Below are positions 48,650-59,505 of a stretch of DNA of 64,000 nucleotides, in pieces. The stretch's first letter is position 1, and each line of letters opens with the position of its first letter. A model generated the notes under the pieces. That model was not told the DNA's origin. It worked only from the letters and a program-made list of their open reading frames with translations, and did no database searches. The DNA lies in NCBI GenBank assembly GCA_014904985.1, contig MU128926.1:146644-210643 (forward strand), written 5' to 3'. A program made the position numbers and the translations under genes. Source of the stretch: Hydnum rufescens UP504 (lineage: Eukaryota; Basidiomycota; Agaricomycetes; Cantharellales; Hydnaceae).

Positions 48650-48955
48650 GTTGTATGGTTGCCAAAGTCAGGTTCAGGTCAGGTTTTGCCCCATTTGGGC
48701 AAAACCTGAACTTAACCAAAACCTGAATCTCCTCAATTGGCAAAACCTGAACCTAACCTGAAGAAAACCTATCTTAGGTTAGGTTCAGGTCAGGTTCAGG
48801 TTTGAACCTGGGTTAAACCTGAAGCTGAAAACATGGGGGCCCAAAACCTGAACTTGACCAAAACCTGAACCTGACCACAGGTCAGGTTCAGGTTCAAACT
48901 CAGGTTTCCAGGGTTTGTAACCTGACTTCAGCAACCATAGGTGTATGTACAAACT
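48650..48955. repeat. AACCTGAAC/GTTCAGGTT word repeats in both orientations
   Basis: More than a dozen copies of AACCTGAAC-like words and their complements, forming several potential local hairpins. The layout resembles the word-repeat field at the left end of the hAT element (33885-34010), so it could be a subterminal region of another hAT relic; that is inference. Confidence 0.65.
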
Positions 48956-49369
48956 GGCATACATGGCCCCAGTACCCTCCCCTGCAGGTGTGGGGTACAA
49001 GGTAGGTTTTATGTTTTATTTCTTAGTCACATGGCACAAAAAGAGCAGCATAAGCAGCTCTTTTTGCACTGCATTAATGTTGTACTAATATATTATTCCT
49101 TATTTCTCTAGATCCTTGACTGGAACCCACACAAACCCACCAAATGATGTGCTGGGAATGAAAACCACAAATGAGCCTGCACAAACAAAAACCCACTCCC
49201 TCAAGGGAGTGCCCAAATGGAACTGACCCCAACCAGGGCATATGAACCCCACCCACTGCAGCAGGTGTGGTGGGTATATGCAGGTGCATGGCCTGCATGA
49301 ACCATGCCCCCCCCCTGTGGTGGCAAACCCAGGGGGGGGGGGATAATAAGTATATAGTGTAATATGTAT

Positions 49370-50710
49370 ATAATAATAGTAGTAATAATAATAATAAGGA
49401 TAATTCTATTCCCCACCCCCCTGGGTGGTACCACCCCTCCCCCTGCTGAGCACCTGCTGAGTGTTATTTGAGGCAGTGCAGGGGGTGAATTTCTGGCTTG
49501 TGGGGTGGTACTGGAGACCACCCCCCTTACATAGTTGACAGGTGGTGGTGTGCTTAGTCAGTGAATATAATTAGGTTAAATTAATGATATCATGTGATTT
49601 ACACCTATAGATAAAATCTGCAATGCAGGACTCATGCCTCACCTGCAGGAAGGAAAAAACCTTGTACACCTTACCATCATACATCTTGAGGCCCCCATCC
49701 TCATAGGGAGAGCTGGATGTGATTTCGGATAGTTCCAGGCCCCAGGAGATCTCCAGTTCAATTCAATTTGCACCCACAGGCAGTTTCCATGTTGTCATAG
49801 GACCCCTGCAAGCACTGTTAGAGGCAAGATCCAAGGTTCCCAGATTTTGAGGGTGATTTTGAGATTATGCAAGGGGCAAATTCCTGGATCCAGAGCCAAA
49901 ATTTGGTGTTGGCCAACAGTGAGGCAAGCGGTAGGTTCCCGGATTTGGCTCTTCAACCAAACTAGGCTAGATCTGAAATCCTGTCTCTAGGGGTGTGGTC
50001 TGGATGGTGTTATAGTAATGTGGTGCAAGTGTGTTTGGTGCTATTATAGTAATGTTCTGTGTTCAACCCCAGGTAGGTGTGTTTCTTTTTTGGCTTCTAA
50101 AATACCTACAGAATGTTGCTTTATGGCTTCCTGCAGTACTTAATGACTCCAGGAAACTTGGTATGCACTATTGTGAAATTGAACAGCCTCACTTTAATGA
50201 CTTATCCTGGTCAACCAAATTCCAAATGCCTGAATTGCTATTCTACCATCAGCACTGCCCAAGAGCTGGACAAGGAGAAAAAGGTGGAGGATGGAAGAGA
50301 AGTTTAGATGATAGTGGGGTTGAGTAGACTTGCCTTGGACAACACTGGGGATGCATGGAGTAGTTTGGGAAGGTCAGGGATTTTTTTGGGATTTTTGGAA
50401 TTTTTTTGAGATTTTTTTGAGGCTAGGGGTGAATTCCTGGTTTTTCATGGCCTGTGAGGAGCCTAGAGTCAATTTGGTCTTTGATTTACATCCGAATTTG
50501 TACTGGGAGTCAGGGTCCTTTGGGTCACCTGCTGGATCTCGCCTCTAACAGTGCTTGCAGGGTCCTGTTGTCATTCAGTTAAATTTTAAGACTGAATTAA
50601 ATTAAAATCAATGGGGGTGGTGGTGGAAGACTACCCTCTAGGGTGGTACCACCCGGGGGGGTGGTGAATAGTATCATCCTAATAATAATAATAATAAATA
50701 GTAAACAAAT
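49370..50710. repeat. Inverted-repeat element relic
   Basis: Two inverted pairs at matching order: GGGTGGTACCACCC-centred blocks with ATAATAATAA tails at 49370-49445 and 50635-50710, and AAGCACTGTTAGAGGC (49807) against GCCTCTAACAGTGCTT (50541). The interior is CpG-poor and codes for nothing I recognise. It may be a terminal-inverted-repeat element without transposase. Confidence 0.5.
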
Positions 50711-50750
50711 AATAGTAAATAAATATATAATCTAGCACAGCCATGGATTG

Positions 50751-52036
50751 GCCAATAGATGGCCAAAAAACTGAATTGGAATGGCCTGATTTCAGCCATA
50801 AGGTCTGGGGGACCTATTAGGTACCATTTTCTGCCCTGAAAGTGGTACCTAAATTAGGTCCCCCATGTGACTGACCAGTTTGCATTCAGGGCCTAATGTG
50901 TGACAAACTCGAATTTGGTTTCTCACGGAGCCCTAGTCAAGGGGAGCACATGATCAAATATTGGAACACATGTACCCCCCCCCCCCCTCCCCGGGACCCA
51001 AGACCTTTTTTTCACATCATTTCCCAGGGGGATATAGAGTCATTAAATACATGATCTAGTGTTTAGATCTTTTTTCAACCCTAATACAAGTGTGATTCAA
51101 CCCTCCGGCGCTTAGTTGGTCGCCGATCTTGATCATGAGCAGCACATGTCCACCTGTCTATGGGGGCTTCAAGGTCTACACAGTCACAGTGATACTAGTA
51201 TACCCAATAATCAATAATAAGCTCGGATTATGTTCAAGAATTTGGGATAGAGACATACCCATTGAGTTTCACACCCTTGGTTTCAGCTTGATTGATGGTC
51301 TGAGCGACGCAGGCTGCTTTTCTTCTTCCATCACATGAGAGCCACATAGACAGACAGAAAGTCCCCCAAAGGTACGAGTCTTTCGGAGTCGGCCCGATCG
51401 AGACATGCATTGAGAGATATTGAAGCTGGGGGTGAGGTCCATCCCATTGCCATCCTCGGATGTGTAGTATAGATTAAGATGGATAAGGGGTCACTTGCGG
51501 CAGAATGTAGCTCAGTTTAAACATTAACTCCGTTGGGCCGAGCCGGCCCGGCCCGGCCCGGCGGATATAAACGGAGTTACGGGGTCTACCCCCCCCCCCC
51601 CCCTCTCTGTGGGGCTTACTGTCGTACTTTGACCTTATGTACAACATTTGAATCTCTGCTCCCCCTTGGCCCTAGTCGGCAGTGAGTAGTGAGTGCTAGA
51701 CCTCATACATCCCCAATTCCAACAGGGCACTGGTCATAAGTATGGACGAAAGTCTGAACAAGGAATACTCGCGGAACGTGCCGACCTGCGACCAAAACTA
51801 GGCCGATCCAAATTTGGTCGCTCTGGTCAAAGTTCTTGGAATGACTAAATACCCCTACCCAGCCCCAACCCGGAATTCAACACCTCTCGAAGCACGAATC
51901 GTCTTTGCTCCAAATATTGGCCCCGGTTTGTTGGTGTAGATCACAGTGGATACGGATTGATCGAACGCTGCCTCCATCCTATTGTGTGGGCCTCTAGCTG
52001 ATTTTAACAAAGGGCCAATTTCTTCTTTGCTATTGA
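50751..52036. other. Intergenic DNA before the NACHT gene
   Basis: CpG content returns to normal from about 50900. Homopolymer C runs occur at 50977-50990 and 51588-51602, and a GGCCC tandem at 51543-51561. No gene is supported. Confidence 0.35.
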
Positions 52037-54290
52037 TTGCGATGCTACAGTGCATCCCTGTCCGTGAGTTGTCTTTCAATTGTTCGTCCTAATGCTCATT
52101 CATGTTTGTCCTCAGGTTCTGACAGTGGGAAAGGACTTGGTATTGGTGGTCCTGGAGATGGCCATTTCTACTATGGTAATGATCCCTTAACTCGTTTACC
52201 AGCACCCAGTGATTTTCCGGACTTGGGATCTACTGGCACCGCGCTTTTGATGTCGCTCCCTTGTGCTATGTATGCGGGGCACAACTCTCGTCGCGAGGAT
52301 ATTCCGTTATCATGTCTTGAGGGCACTCAGGTTGCTATATTGGAGGAAATTCTGTCATGGTCGGAGAGCACGAATGGTGAAAGACCACCTGTGTACTGGC
52401 TCGACGGACTCGCTGGCGTTGGTAAATCAACGATTGCTAAAACCGTCGCTGAACGAGCCAAACGGTGCCAGTTTCTTCTTTTCTCGAAGCGACAAAAATT
52501 TACTGGGATCCGGGGCTCGTATTCGCAACACTCGCTTTCCAACTCGCCCAATCAGACAACATGCTCCGAAATGTCATCGTGGAAGTCTTAAGACAAGATC
52601 CGATAATCGGGTACAAGGGATTACTGTTTCAGCGTCACCAATTAATCTTGGCCCTCCTTCTCAAAATCGATCCGCTTCAACGCCCAGTACTTATCATCCT
52701 CGACGGTCTCGATGAGTGTGAGGAGATAGGTGCTGCAGAGATTCTTCGACTTGTGTTTTTGCATGCGATTCAAATACCTTTCCTACGCATCTTGATCACA
52801 AGCCGTCGACATCTTCGCCTATCCCCGTCGACCCGCGTTTGCGACTCTTCCAGACATACGATACGTACACGAAAGACCATCTCTCGGCTCTAGTCGATAC
52901 CATTGATGTCAAATCCGCTGCTGGAAGCTCTAGCGAGGATGGATACAGTCGCAGCTCGAAGCGGATCAGGCTCAGTCCTCCGGAATCCGAGTACCCCGAT
53001 CGATCACACCAATCTGTATTTTCAGCATGTTCTTCCGTGAGCCCTCGAATGAGTCGTCCGAATAGTCGTCGTGACTATGTCGGGGAGTCACGGTCTCTGA
53101 TGCAACAGATCAAGAACAACCGTTCCTTCTCAATTGGAACTACCCTCGCTTCCGATGTTGCCGGCCTAAGCTTGGTAGAGGAGACGAAGAGGAATCTGAA
53201 GAACAAGGTGCGGATGCATTATAACACCTGTGACATGTCTCTCAGCCTTGGTTACCTTCCAGCTCCGTCTCAGTCATCAGTTGGTCATGGCTATGCGTCT
53301 TCTAGTATGGCGTATCGACTCCAAGCTGCATCGCTTATGGCCCAGATCAAGCTCGATGTTCAAGATGATCTGCCGGACGGCAAAGAAAACGAAGAGCCTC
53401 ATGCGACTCGGAGGATGATCTGGGGGAGAGCAAATCTACGGATGCTCCTAATATGCAGGAGCCTTCCCGTCGCATCAAGTCCATAGATGAGAGTGATCGC
53501 GAGCCGAATCTAGAGAAAACATTCTCCCAGAAATCCGTGCAACTCAATAATTCTCGAATAGGCAAACGTTCCCGTAGTCCTCGACTTCCAAGTTCAGTGC
53601 CTATTATTCAGATACAGCCCACCTCTTCTACCATATACACCAAATGTCGGGACGATATTCCTGTTCTCAATCGGACGACTTCAATACCCAGTTCAATCCC
53701 TCAGCGAGGTGCCCAAAACCTTGAAGTTGATCGCAATGGTCACCTTATCGCACCACTTCCACAGCAGCAAAACCAAGCGCAGGCGGATCTCGCGCGCTTC
53801 GTTATGTCCTCCACTGCACAAAGCTCCATGTTCAACGCGATCCGACGGTCTCATTCAGGGACGTCCAGTTCAAATACTGTGACCGCAGGCTCTGGTGTTA
53901 AGCACGCCGGCTCTCTCAGCACTGGCATTTTGCGGACCATTGCACCAGAAGAGGTCAGTCCTATTAACGCGGTGGGAGATATGGTGTGGGATCCCGAACG
54001 AATAGTCTGGGCGAAGAACCGTCGGCGCAGGAGTGTTGGAACCGATGAAGATATCTCCGAGGATGTCTTTCGGGATATATCGCGTGTTCAACCGAGTCCC
54101 GAAACTCGAGAAGATGGTTCTTCACGATGTTGAGGCCTCTGTCATACGGCAGGATATCCTCTTATACATATCCACCGAGTTGGCCAAAATTCCGCAAAAA
54201 AACTTGATCTTTGTATGCCCGCCGATTGGGCGACGGATCTGTTGCGCTATTCTAAGCCATGACAAGGTAGGAGACAAGGATTTACTCTGA
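52037..54290 (+). pseudogene. NACHT NTPase gene split by inserted coding sequence
   Basis: The 5' part (to 52806) has the Agaricomycete NACHT layout: CAMYAGHNSRRED linker, then LDGLAGVGKSTIAKT, the Walker A loop (about 52402-52435). ASFFFSRSDKNLL, DPGLVFATLAFQLAQ, VLIILDGLDECEEIG (Walker B) and FLRILITSR follow. The frame changes twice within 70 bp, near 52470 and 52505. After ITSR the sequence becomes unrelated for about 1.26 kb. NACHT homology then resumes at about 54070 (VFNRVPKLEKMVLHDVE, SVIRQDILLYISTELAKI, MPADWATDLL with one more indel) and fades by 54290. Such proteins are STAND-type NTPases linked to fungal non-self recognition. No C-terminal repeats remain. Confidence 0.75.
52810..54070 (+). 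pseudogene. Captured coding fragment inside the NACHT gene, Byr4/Bfa1-like
   Basis: Reads PVDPRLRLFQTYDTYTKDHL at 52823, then SSKRIRLSPPESEY, SLMQQIKNNRSFSIGTTL, GKRSRSPRLPSSVPIIQI, LSTGILRTIAPEEVSPINA and GDMVWDPERIVWAKNRRRRS, ending DVFRDI. The GxMVxDPxxxxW motif near the end recalls fungal mitotic-exit/septation GAP subunits (Byr4/Bfa1); I hold this identification loosely. A one-base frame change lies near 53405. No intron could be recognised inside the fragment. It starts and stops inside a NACHT domain, so it is not a normal gene here. Confidence 0.5.
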
Positions 54291-54512
54291 AAGAGGAAAT
54301 AAACGAGCTGGAAAGAAGCTGAAAAGAGTCTGGAGTAGGTGTTCAGGATACGGAGTCTTCCAGATTGTTCACATCACAGGATGATCTGAAAGAATCTGGA
54401 GCATTCTAGTAGTACAATCAGGGAAAAGGATCCACACAGGACCTAACGTTTACGAGTCAAAATACTCATTCAGATAGACTGTATTGCCCCCAGGCGGGGC
54501 AGAAGACACCAA

Positions 54513-56112
54513 TCACCAATCCACGTTCTCATCGACCATCTCCAGACGAGGCCGTGCAGTACCGAGAAGTTTGTCCCATATTCTAGTTTGTTTTCCATAA
54601 CTTGTAGCGCGCCGGTCAGCTTCTGATCAATCAGGCACGAGATCTAGGCATTCACATACTTGAAGGACTTGCGCCATCCATTGCGGTGATGAAGATCACT
54701 GAGCATAGGTAGGTTGAGTATTTTTTCCTGGTCCTGATGAAATGAGATGACTTACTGGTCTTCGCCAATCATCTCCACGCCGAAAGGACGAAGGACGGGA
54801 CCGGTGACGGGCTGTTGCTGGTAGACGCGGACCCTGAGTGACCCATCACTTCCGAATAGGTTATATACACCGAAGACATCCACTAGCGCGAGGGTGTGGT
54901 CATAGATAGTCCGCCCACCAAGCAATATATTCAACTCACCAAAGTGGGGAAATCAACAGGATATATGAGGTAAGCGAGCAGGGGGATAATTAAGATACAA
55001 ATGACCTCCTCCTCGTGATCTAGAGATGAACATATGAGAATAGCATTTAAGAAATCATAAATGGTCATCAAGCATGCCTGTGAATGCAGAAAGAAGGGCA
55101 CTGGGATGTTTTGTCATATGATGCTAAACACAATAGACCCAAGGGGGGGGGGGCATTGGCCATCGGTAGAGGCCACTGGGTCATTGGGGACTCTTACAGT
55201 TTTGTGGAACCTCCAGAGGAACTGTGGGGGTGGTCCCTTAGCGAGGATCATAAAAGGAGGAATTCGAGCTTACGTCAATTTCATGCATTGCTCGATGGTA
55301 GATGCTTCAATTGGCGTTGTCAATAGAAGGTTATGTAGGCCAGAAAAGCGAATCCGACTCACTAGAACCAAAAATCAAAGATAACCGTGTAAAGGAACAT
55401 GTGCACTGGCAACCAGGGTGTAGTGTATGGCATCTCGAAACGGTCATATGCAATGAAACAACAGAACAACGGGCGGACCGTCGCAACGAAGAATATGCCG
55501 AGCTACGACTCGTCAGGTAAAGCATCCGGAAATAATGAAGCGACGCCATACCATCGTCAATTTTAGGCGCGCATCAGGAACGCCATCGCGGGGGACTTGG
55601 CCGTCCAAGAAGCCGTACTTCAGTGCCAGAGTATTCATATGGAATGCGAGCATGGCCACAAATGCGATGAATGCGATGATGTATACTATTGCGGCCATCC
55701 ACATCGGCCACGACAGGCGAAAGTACTTTATGGATATGTGTTGAACCACCATCGGGGCAATAGCGCGGGGGAGTATGAAGGCATCTAAAATAAGAGCAGG
55801 TTCGGAGAGAGGCACATCCAGCGTATGGGGAGATACCATTGGTCGCGTACGTTGCTTCCACGCCGGATAAGCCGTCGGCCTCCCTTCTCGTGGCCTGGTT
55901 TCACCCTTGAACATATGTTGATACGCCACCCAGCCAGATAGACTGCTTATGTTAGTAGGATCCTTATGCCACGTACTCCTCATGAAAGGTGGGTCATTGA
56001 CAGAAGAGGGTTTGGGATGCTCTGGTGCAACAGGGCCAAGTTTAATGACCGGGGCATGTTTCAAAGTTTCGGAGCCAAGTTCCAAAGAATCGAGAAGTAG
56101 GGCGTTAGACAT
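54513..56112 (-). CDS. Sterol desaturase / fatty-acid hydroxylase superfamily membrane enzyme
   Basis: A di-iron ER-membrane oxidase with the three His boxes: YHRAMH (exon 3), FHKTHH formed across an intron, and EDHDLHHR, also formed across an intron. Exons: 56112..55552, 55502..55363, 55304..55274, 55221..55198 (24 nt), 55123..55078, 55019..54940, one ending at 54756 whose start is unresolved, 54698..54660 and 54600..54513 (ending LEMVDENVDW). Blocks such as KYGFLDGQVPRDGVPDARLK, WLPVHMFLYTVIFDFWFY and TKHPSALLSAFTDHEEE are diagnostic. The intron after 55078 starts GC rather than GT. The substrate is not predictable by eye (C-5 sterol, methyl-sterol or sphingoid relatives share this layout). 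About 390 aa. Confidence 0.85.
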
Positions 56113-57559
56113 GCTGTCGCATCGTCCGTAGGCATTCTAGAGGGTTTTCTAGTGGCACCGAATCAGCACGGAGAAATATTGACCCTAAACCCGACCACAG
56201 CTGCTCACATAAATCACACACTTTGGACACATCAGGTAAATCAAGAGCCTTCTGTATGCATCTGAGCAATGGGAACTGGGGAAGCAAGCCACACATTCTG
56301 ACCCTGAAGCACAAGGGCGACAGTGTGGCCATTACAGCTGATTTCGCGGGCGAGCATTTGAAATCTCTGCGCCCAAAATAAAGTTGTGAACAACATTTTC
56401 CTCAGATCAGATCGATCTGGCCCATTTGGACTGAATTGAACCAGGAGTCCGGCCAGCCCCGGTATAAGAACACCAATGGGTAGGCTGGGTAGGCACTCCC
56501 TTGTGAAGGAAATGGTCTAAAACGGATATCACCCCCTGATTACTAAGCGGGCGTTGCAATGTCGCGCTCGTGAATGTATAGCATTCATCCAAGCCGAGAC
56601 ATTGCAACGCCACCAGAAGCATCTTCGCCGGATACCATGTCGGCTCCGCGATATTGCGTCCGGATCCGGATGCTTTACCTGACGAGTCGTAGCCCGGCGT
56701 ATGAATATGTGAATATGAGACCACAATCAATTGTTACTAGGAAGTAAGATTTGACTCCGACTCGTCCACAATTCCCTTGCATGTTCACATGGTCTGACTA
56801 GTAGGCCATGCCACCGGTTGTGAATATTCTTCGTCACGACGGTCTGTTGTTTCATTGTTTCGAGATGCCGTACATTACACCCTGGTTATAAACAAGGCTG
56901 CCTTTGACTACATCAGGGTCTTTGAGGATTTCCACTAGGACAGACTCACGGAAGGAGGGCTTGACCAAGACCCCAGAGGAGTGCCTACCGAGCCCTACCC
57001 AGGTGTTCTTGTAAGGGGCTGGCCGGACTCCTGGTTCAATTCAGTCTAAATTAGCCTGATCGATCTGATCGGAGGAAAATATAACTTTTTTTTGGGGTTT
57101 TTGCATTGTGCAGGGATTTCAAATGCTCCGCACATTTTGAAATCAGTTCTTCTCGCTGAGAAGTTTGCAAAAAGATTGCGATCCTTCCTAGGTATGTACA
57201 TTCACGATGGAGGCATAGTGCCTCTAGCCATCTTCTTCGGGTCCCTGGCTTTACCCTTCTATGCCCGATTTCGCACAACATTGTGGCCGCCCCCCTGGGC
57301 TAGCCGCTAGCCGTCCCACTGATGAGGTCTTTATCCGCGAGAGGACTAGACATGGCCGCGACCAGGCTCCTTGTTTCGCTCACTGGATGGTATTGACACG
57401 TTACCTGAGAACTCGTGCTTCGAAAGGTCTGGTCTTCCTTGGCTATGTAGATAACGGATGAAAGAAAATACGTGTCAATAGGAGTAGCAAGAGATAAGGC
57501 GCATCGCACACCCACGCACATGGCGTCCGAGCATAACCCGCCAGCCCCCCATTTTTCAC
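56113..57559. other. Intergenic region with a displaced exon fragment
   Basis: Apart from the inverted desaturase fragment at 56690-56895 I see only short frames without motifs (for example 57051-57281 minus). Confidence 0.35.
56690..56895 (+). pseudogene. Inverted, decayed fragment of the desaturase gene exon 2
   Basis: TTTACCTGACGAGTCGTAGC (56674-56693) equals the intron 1 end of the desaturase gene. TGTTGTTTCATTG, TTTCGAGATGCCGTACA and TACACCCTGGTT follow (56846-56888), as in its exon 2. The two parts are separated by foreign sequence and the orientation is opposite to the gene. Confidence 0.65.
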
Positions 57560-58720
57560 CGCCGGCCTAAGCGAGAATCCGGAGACACCAGAGATTTAAG
57601 TATGGACTGATCAGTCTCCGCCTTGGGGTTCTGGCGAGCCTTGGGTCTTCGAGTCCCGGAATCCCGATCGAAGAGCTTTGGATCGTTGGTATAAGCCAGC
57701 TCAAGAATGTCCTCGACCCTATCAGCCGCCTTGTTCGTTCACCACGCCGTAAGATTCAGATCACACGCTCAGTCCCGAGAAATTGTGACCTCACCCGTCC
57801 GGTCCCGTCAGCGTCTTCGCCGCCACTTCCCTCGCCCTCCTGGGCAACCTTCAATCTCAGAGCACCCTCGAACCCTCCCCCACTCAGCTCGACCTCGAAG
57901 GCCAGTGTACTGCTGAAACACGTCGAACTTCTCGGGCTTCCTCTTCGTCCTCGGCTTACGCACACCCCGCGCCGGTGTCTCCCTTCGTGTTCAGAGCAAG
58001 AGTCTTGTCCCAGAGCACAGTATCCGCATTTTCGTGTCTGAGGGAGCGCCATCAGCCTGACTCGAACGCGGATATATAATCAGAAGCACTATTCTTCCCG
58101 ATCTTTGCTTTGGAGAAATCTGGGGGATCATCGTCGAATGCATTCTTCCGAGAGTCAACTCCTGGACTGGCGAAGGATCGGGGACCATAGATCTTATTGC
58201 AGCTAGAACGTCCGGGAAGGGGTCGCCCTCGACAAGAGCTCCAATAACGCATTCTACGGACCCGGGAAACGATGGGTGTCCAAGACACGCCTCGATCAAC
58301 ATTAGAGTTCCGCCGGGAAGGATATCGAGAACTTGTTAGATTGCAGAATTACAATAGCAACAGGCGAGAAACGGATCGTCATTGAGGGCCTTGCCTTTTC
58401 CGTCCTACGGGCCACCTTTCTCAATCGAGTATGTACCTATTACGACTGCAACCTGGTGCCCCGTCTAGCGCCCGAACCCGTTCTACCTGCATTGATTGTT
58501 TCTCGAACATATAAGATGTAGTGCCAAACCTCTAGGGTTTCTGCACCAGAGCAATCAGTATCCAACCTAGCATTTAACGTATACATCGACCCCACAGGCC
58601 GTCGCTGCTCCTCCCGCATATAAATGGATTTCTTCACTACTCGTTTCTTCAATGCGTCCACCGCAACCTCATCACCCAACCTTTCCACAGGCGAGGTAGA
58701 CATCGAGACCATCGAGATCA
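57560..58720 (-). pseudogene. CUE3/ASCC2-like ubiquitin-binding protein, 3' part, structure broken or unresolved
   Basis: Minus-strand blocks in order: GDEVAVDALKKRVVKKSIYM with EEQRRPVGSMYTLNARLD (about 58680-58560); a CUE-domain-like segment LIEACLGHPSFPGSVECVIG, GALVEGDPFPDVLAAI (about 58300-58200); RKNAFDDDPPDFSKAKIGK (about 58155-58100); RHENADTVLWDKTLALNTK (about 58035-57980); KPRTKRKPEKFDVFQQYT; and EDILELAYTNDPKLFDRDS with TRRPKAR (about 57715-57630). This order matches fungal Cue3 and ASCC2 proteins, parts of the ribosome-quality-trigger complex. The blocks lie in different frames and not all are separated by clear introns. Several family regions look missing. It may be a real but diverged gene. 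Confidence 0.5.
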
Positions 58721-59505
58721 GGGATGCCGATCAGGATAGGTTTAGCGCCACTTGCGTAATTGCATGATGATCAGTCTACTTCTCCCTGCCATTGCGCATG
58801 CCACACATAGTGCGTTGTGCTCATTTCCGACTCCACGACTCCGATCACAGCTCGTTTCCCTGCTCGTGTGTATCACGCACTGCCATGATACCATCAATGG
58901 GGTCAAGTGCGTTCATGTCATTAGGACTGCTGATTGGCAAGCGCGGGGATAGCATCCTTGGCCAATTGATCAATCAAGGAAAGTGTGGGTGAAATTCCTA
59001 GTGTCCAAGTTCCTGAGAGTCAGCCAGATGTTTTCCAGAGTATCCAAACCCGTAGACTACAATTGCCATATCCTGAATAGACGCCAACGATAAGCCATGA
59101 GAAATGCGAGCAATACTCTGGGTAAGACGTCAACATTTCGGCCAGTAAGGATCCTGAGAAGATTCGGAGAGGACAGTTCTCAGCATAATGCGCTAGTATG
59201 TAGTAATGGTGGAGAATATTAATGGTTTTGGTTTTTGCCGTGACAATGTGAGTGACCGGAATGGTCCGAAGTGCGTACGCGTAATAGCGACTATTAACGG
59301 TAGACGACCACATAGAGCCTAATACACTATGGGTGCCACCTCAACAGAACAGGTGTGCTTCCAGTTCGTTGCGATGTGTATATCTAGAAACAGCAACTTA
59401 CCCAGTAGAGTTTCCATTATAGCTAGCAGATCTCGCGGGAACCACAGTCAGTGGGTGACTATTGATGACAGGGATCAAGGACAAATAACTGACATACTAC
59501 GGCAG
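58721..59505. other. Region between CUE3-like gene and RPN8
   Basis: Should contain the RPN8 first exon and promoter; I could not fix that exon. A 97-codon minus frame (59020-59313) may belong to the N-terminal part of the CUE3-like gene but has no motif I can name. Confidence 0.35.
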
